From positions 415,287 through 479,286 of the forward strand of contig NZ_MOBR01000006.1 in NCBI RefSeq assembly GCF_003732705.1: a stretch of 64,000 nucleotides of DNA. Reading direction: 5' to 3'. This document shows, piece by piece, positions 62,582 to 64,000 of this stretch (the stretch's first letter is position 1; every line of letters begins with the position of its first letter). Source of the DNA: Pseudomonas frederiksbergensis. Lineage in GTDB: Bacteria; Pseudomonadota; Gammaproteobacteria; Pseudomonadales; Pseudomonadaceae. The notes under the pieces are model-generated. The model had not been told where the DNA came from, ran no database searches, and saw nothing but the letters and a program-made list of their open reading frames with translations. Made by a program: the position numbers and the translations under genes.

Positions 62582-63775
62582 ATGACTGCCCCCCTGAGTG
62601 CAATCAAGGTGATCGAGATCGGTACGCTGATCGCCGCGCCGTTTGCCGCGCGCATGCTTGCTGAATTCGGCGCCGAGGTGATCAAGATCGAAGCCATGGG
62701 CCAGGGCGATCCCCTGCGTAAATGGCGCAAGCTGCACGAGGGCACCTCGCTGTGGTGGTACCTGCAATCGCGCAACAAGAAATCCCTGGCGCTCAATCTC
62801 AAATCCCCTGAAGGCATCGAACTGGTCAAGCAACTGGCGACCAGCGCTGACGTGCTGATCGAAAACCTGCGCCCCGGCGCCCTGGAAAAACTCGGCCTTG
62901 GCTGGGACGTGTTGCACGCCCTTAACCCCAACCTGACACTGGTGCGAATTTCCGGTTACGGCCAGACCGGCCCGTACCGCGACCGTCCGGGCTTCGGCGC
63001 CATCGGCGAGGCCATGGGCGGGATTCGCTACACCACCGGCACCCCCGGTTCGCCACCGGCCCGGGTCGGGGTCAGCCTCGGCGATTCCCTGGCGTCGTTG
63101 CACGCAGTGATCGGCGCGCTGATGTCGTTGCTGCGGGTCAAGACCGGGCAGGGCGGCGGGCAAGTGGTGGATGTGTCACTGGCCGAAAGCGTGTTCAACG
63201 TCATGGAAAGCCTGGTGCCGGAATACGACATGCAGGGCCACATCCGCGAACGCAGCGGCGGCGCGCTGCCGGGCATCGCGCCGTCGAATACCTACCTGAC
63301 CGCCGACGGCGCTTATGTGGTGATTGCCGGTAACAGCGATCCGATCTACAAGCGCTTGATGAATGTGATCGGTCGCAGCGATCTGGCCGACGCGCCGGAA
63401 TTCGCCCACAACGACGGCCGCGCCTTGAAAAGCAATGTGCTCGACGCCGCCATCACCCACTGGACCAGCAGCCTGCCCATCGATGACGTGCTGGCCGCGC
63501 TCGAAGCCGCCGAAGTCCCGGCCGGGCGCATCTATTCGGTAGCCGACATCGTCGCCGATCCGCACTACCAGGCGCGGGACATGCTGCTCAACGCCGACCT
63601 GCCCGGCGGCGCCACGGTGAAAATGCCGGGCATCGTGCCCAAACTCTCCGAAACCCCCGGTGGCGTGAACTGGTCGGGGCCGCAATTGGGTCAGCACACC
63701 GACGGCATCCTCGCCGGGCTGGGCCTGACCGGTTCCGACATCGAACGGCTGAAAGCCGCAGGAGTGGTGCAATGA
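62582..63775 (+). CDS. CaiB/BaiF family CoA-transferase (class III)
   Basis: Encodes 397 residues. KVIEIGTLIAAPFAARMLAE at the N-terminus, LLRVKTGQGGGQVVDVSLAE with the catalytic Asp, and GALPGIAPSNTYLTADGAYV are class III CoA-transferase hallmarks. The enzyme exchanges CoA between acyl-CoA and a free acid. The stop overlaps the HMG-CoA-lyase-like start by 4 bp, so CoA activation followed by C-C cleavage of a 3-hydroxy-3-methyl or similar acid is the likely sequence. ATG 62582 follows AAGAGGTA. Confidence 0.92.
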   Translation: MTAPLSAIKVIEIGTLIAAPFAARMLAEFGAEVIKIEAMGQGDPLRKWRKLHEGTSLWWYLQSRNKKSLALNLKSPEGIELVKQLATSADVLIENLRPGALEKLGLGWDVLHALNPNLTLVRISGYGQTGPYRDRPGFGAIGEAMGGIRYTTGTPGSPPARVGVSLGDSLASLHAVIGALMSLLRVKTGQGGGQVVDVSLAESVFNVMESLVPEYDMQGHIRERSGGALPGIAPSNTYLTADGAYVVIAGNSDPIYKRLMNVIGRSDLADAPEFAHNDGRALKSNVLDAAITHWTSSLPIDDVLAALEAAEVPAGRIYSVADIVADPHYQARDMLLNADLPGGATVKMPGIVPKLSETPGGVNWSGPQLGQHTDGILAGLGLTGSDIERLKAAGVVQ

Positions 63776-64000
63776 TCACTGACTTTTCCCAGACGCTGAT
63801 CGTGCAGGAAGTCTCGCCTCGGGACGGTTTGCAGATTGAGCCAACGTGGGTGGAAACCACCGACAAGATTGCCCTGATCGATCAACTGTCGTTGGCCGGG
63901 TTCAGCCGCATCGAGGCGGGTTCGTTCGTCTCTCCGAAAGCCATTCCGGCGTTGCGCGACGGCGAGTTGGTGTTCAAGGGCATCACCCGGCAACCGAGCG
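63772..64000 (+). CDS. Hydroxymethylglutaryl-CoA lyase-like protein (N-terminal part)
   Basis: The first 76 residues only; the gene runs off the window. VQEVSPRDGLQIEPTWVET is the HMGL/DRE-TIM signature: the Arg-Asp pair in SPRDGLQ binds the metal and promotes catalysis. LIDQLSLAGFSRIEAGSFVS follows as in lyases. It is coupled to the CaiB gene by ATGA overlap. Leucine catabolism genes of the liu type are not beside it, so the substrate may differ from HMG-CoA. Confidence 0.88.
   Translation, partial: MITDFSQTLIVQEVSPRDGLQIEPTWVETTDKIALIDQLSLAGFSRIEAGSFVSPKAIPALRDGELVFKGITRQPS

Noticed and set aside
1..64000. Search for tRNA, rRNA, integrase or transposase genes
   Set aside because: No cloverleaf-type sequence, rRNA stretch, integrase or transposase motif was noticed on either strand, so no genomic island boundary is claimed.

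Overview
The window is 64 kb of a GC-rich gammaproteobacterial chromosome. It almost certainly comes from the Pseudomonas fluorescens group. The evidence is a complete pca (protocatechuate) locus next to a BenF-like OprD porin, a TtgABC/EmhABC-type RND efflux operon with its TtgR-type operator, XenB, OlsBA, a CcoM peptide, and many REP palindromes of the type scattered through fluorescent pseudomonads. Coding density is high. I see no rRNA, tRNA, prophage, CRISPR array or insertion sequence. The accessory character is mild: small regulator-plus-enzyme cassettes separated by REP elements.

Layout. 0.1-9.1 kb holds rapA, a class V aminotransferase/RidA pair with a GcvA-like regulator, a tiny ccoM gene behind a perfect Anr/Fnr box, pitA and a small unknown gene. 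9.7-23.2 kb is the beta-ketoadipate (protocatechuate) branch in one run: pcaR, pcaK, a CatIJ-sized CoA-transferase (pcaIJ), pcaF, pcaHG, pcaT, pcaB, pcaD, pcaC, then a trans-aconitate methyltransferase-like gene and an OprD-family porin. Together they cover outer-membrane entry, inner-membrane uptake, ring cleavage, lactonisation, decarboxylation, CoA transfer and thiolysis. Three sites with two CGATWAWCG-like half-sites exactly 10 bp apart precede pcaR, pcaK and pcaI. A single half-site precedes the porin, which suggests the whole locus is one PcaR regulon.

23.6-30.3 kb is the emhABC/ttgABC solvent and drug efflux operon with divergent emhR. 30.6-33.9 kb is an ArsR-MFS-XenB operon facing acpH across an intergenic region full of palindromes. 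34-40 kb carries envelope functions: ornithine-lipid synthesis (olsBA, with a possible Pho box), a short acyl-CoA-dehydrogenase-like gene, a periplasmic serine hydrolase paired with a small Cys-containing protein, a YceI protein and a ClsB-like cardiolipin synthase. 40-49 kb holds bglX, a LemA/TPM/TPM operon, a METTL25-like methyltransferase, a DMT transporter and a DJ-1/RHH pair.

49.1-53.3 kb is an iron/heme cell-surface-signalling unit (ECF sigma, FecR-like regulator, STN-domain TonB receptor) with Fur-box-like sequences before the sigma gene and, unusually, inside a terminator-like hairpin before the receptor. 53.9-56.3 kb is an uncharacterised DHDPS-like/class II aldolase pair controlled, I infer, by a divergent XRE-cupin regulator over a perfect palindrome. 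56.5-57.5 kb encodes a stand-alone SIR2-like (DUF4917-type) protein. 57.6-64 kb carries an iron-type alcohol dehydrogenase, an alpha-oxoamine-synthase-like PLP enzyme with an MFS exporter, two regulators' worth of divergent promoters, and a CaiB CoA-transferase/HMG-CoA-lyase-like pair cut by the window edge.

The best candidates for undescribed biology are the oxoamine-synthase/MFS/LysR cassette, the SIR2-like single gene, the XRE-cupin aldolase cassette and the Fur-in-hairpin arrangement. None can be proven from sequence alone.
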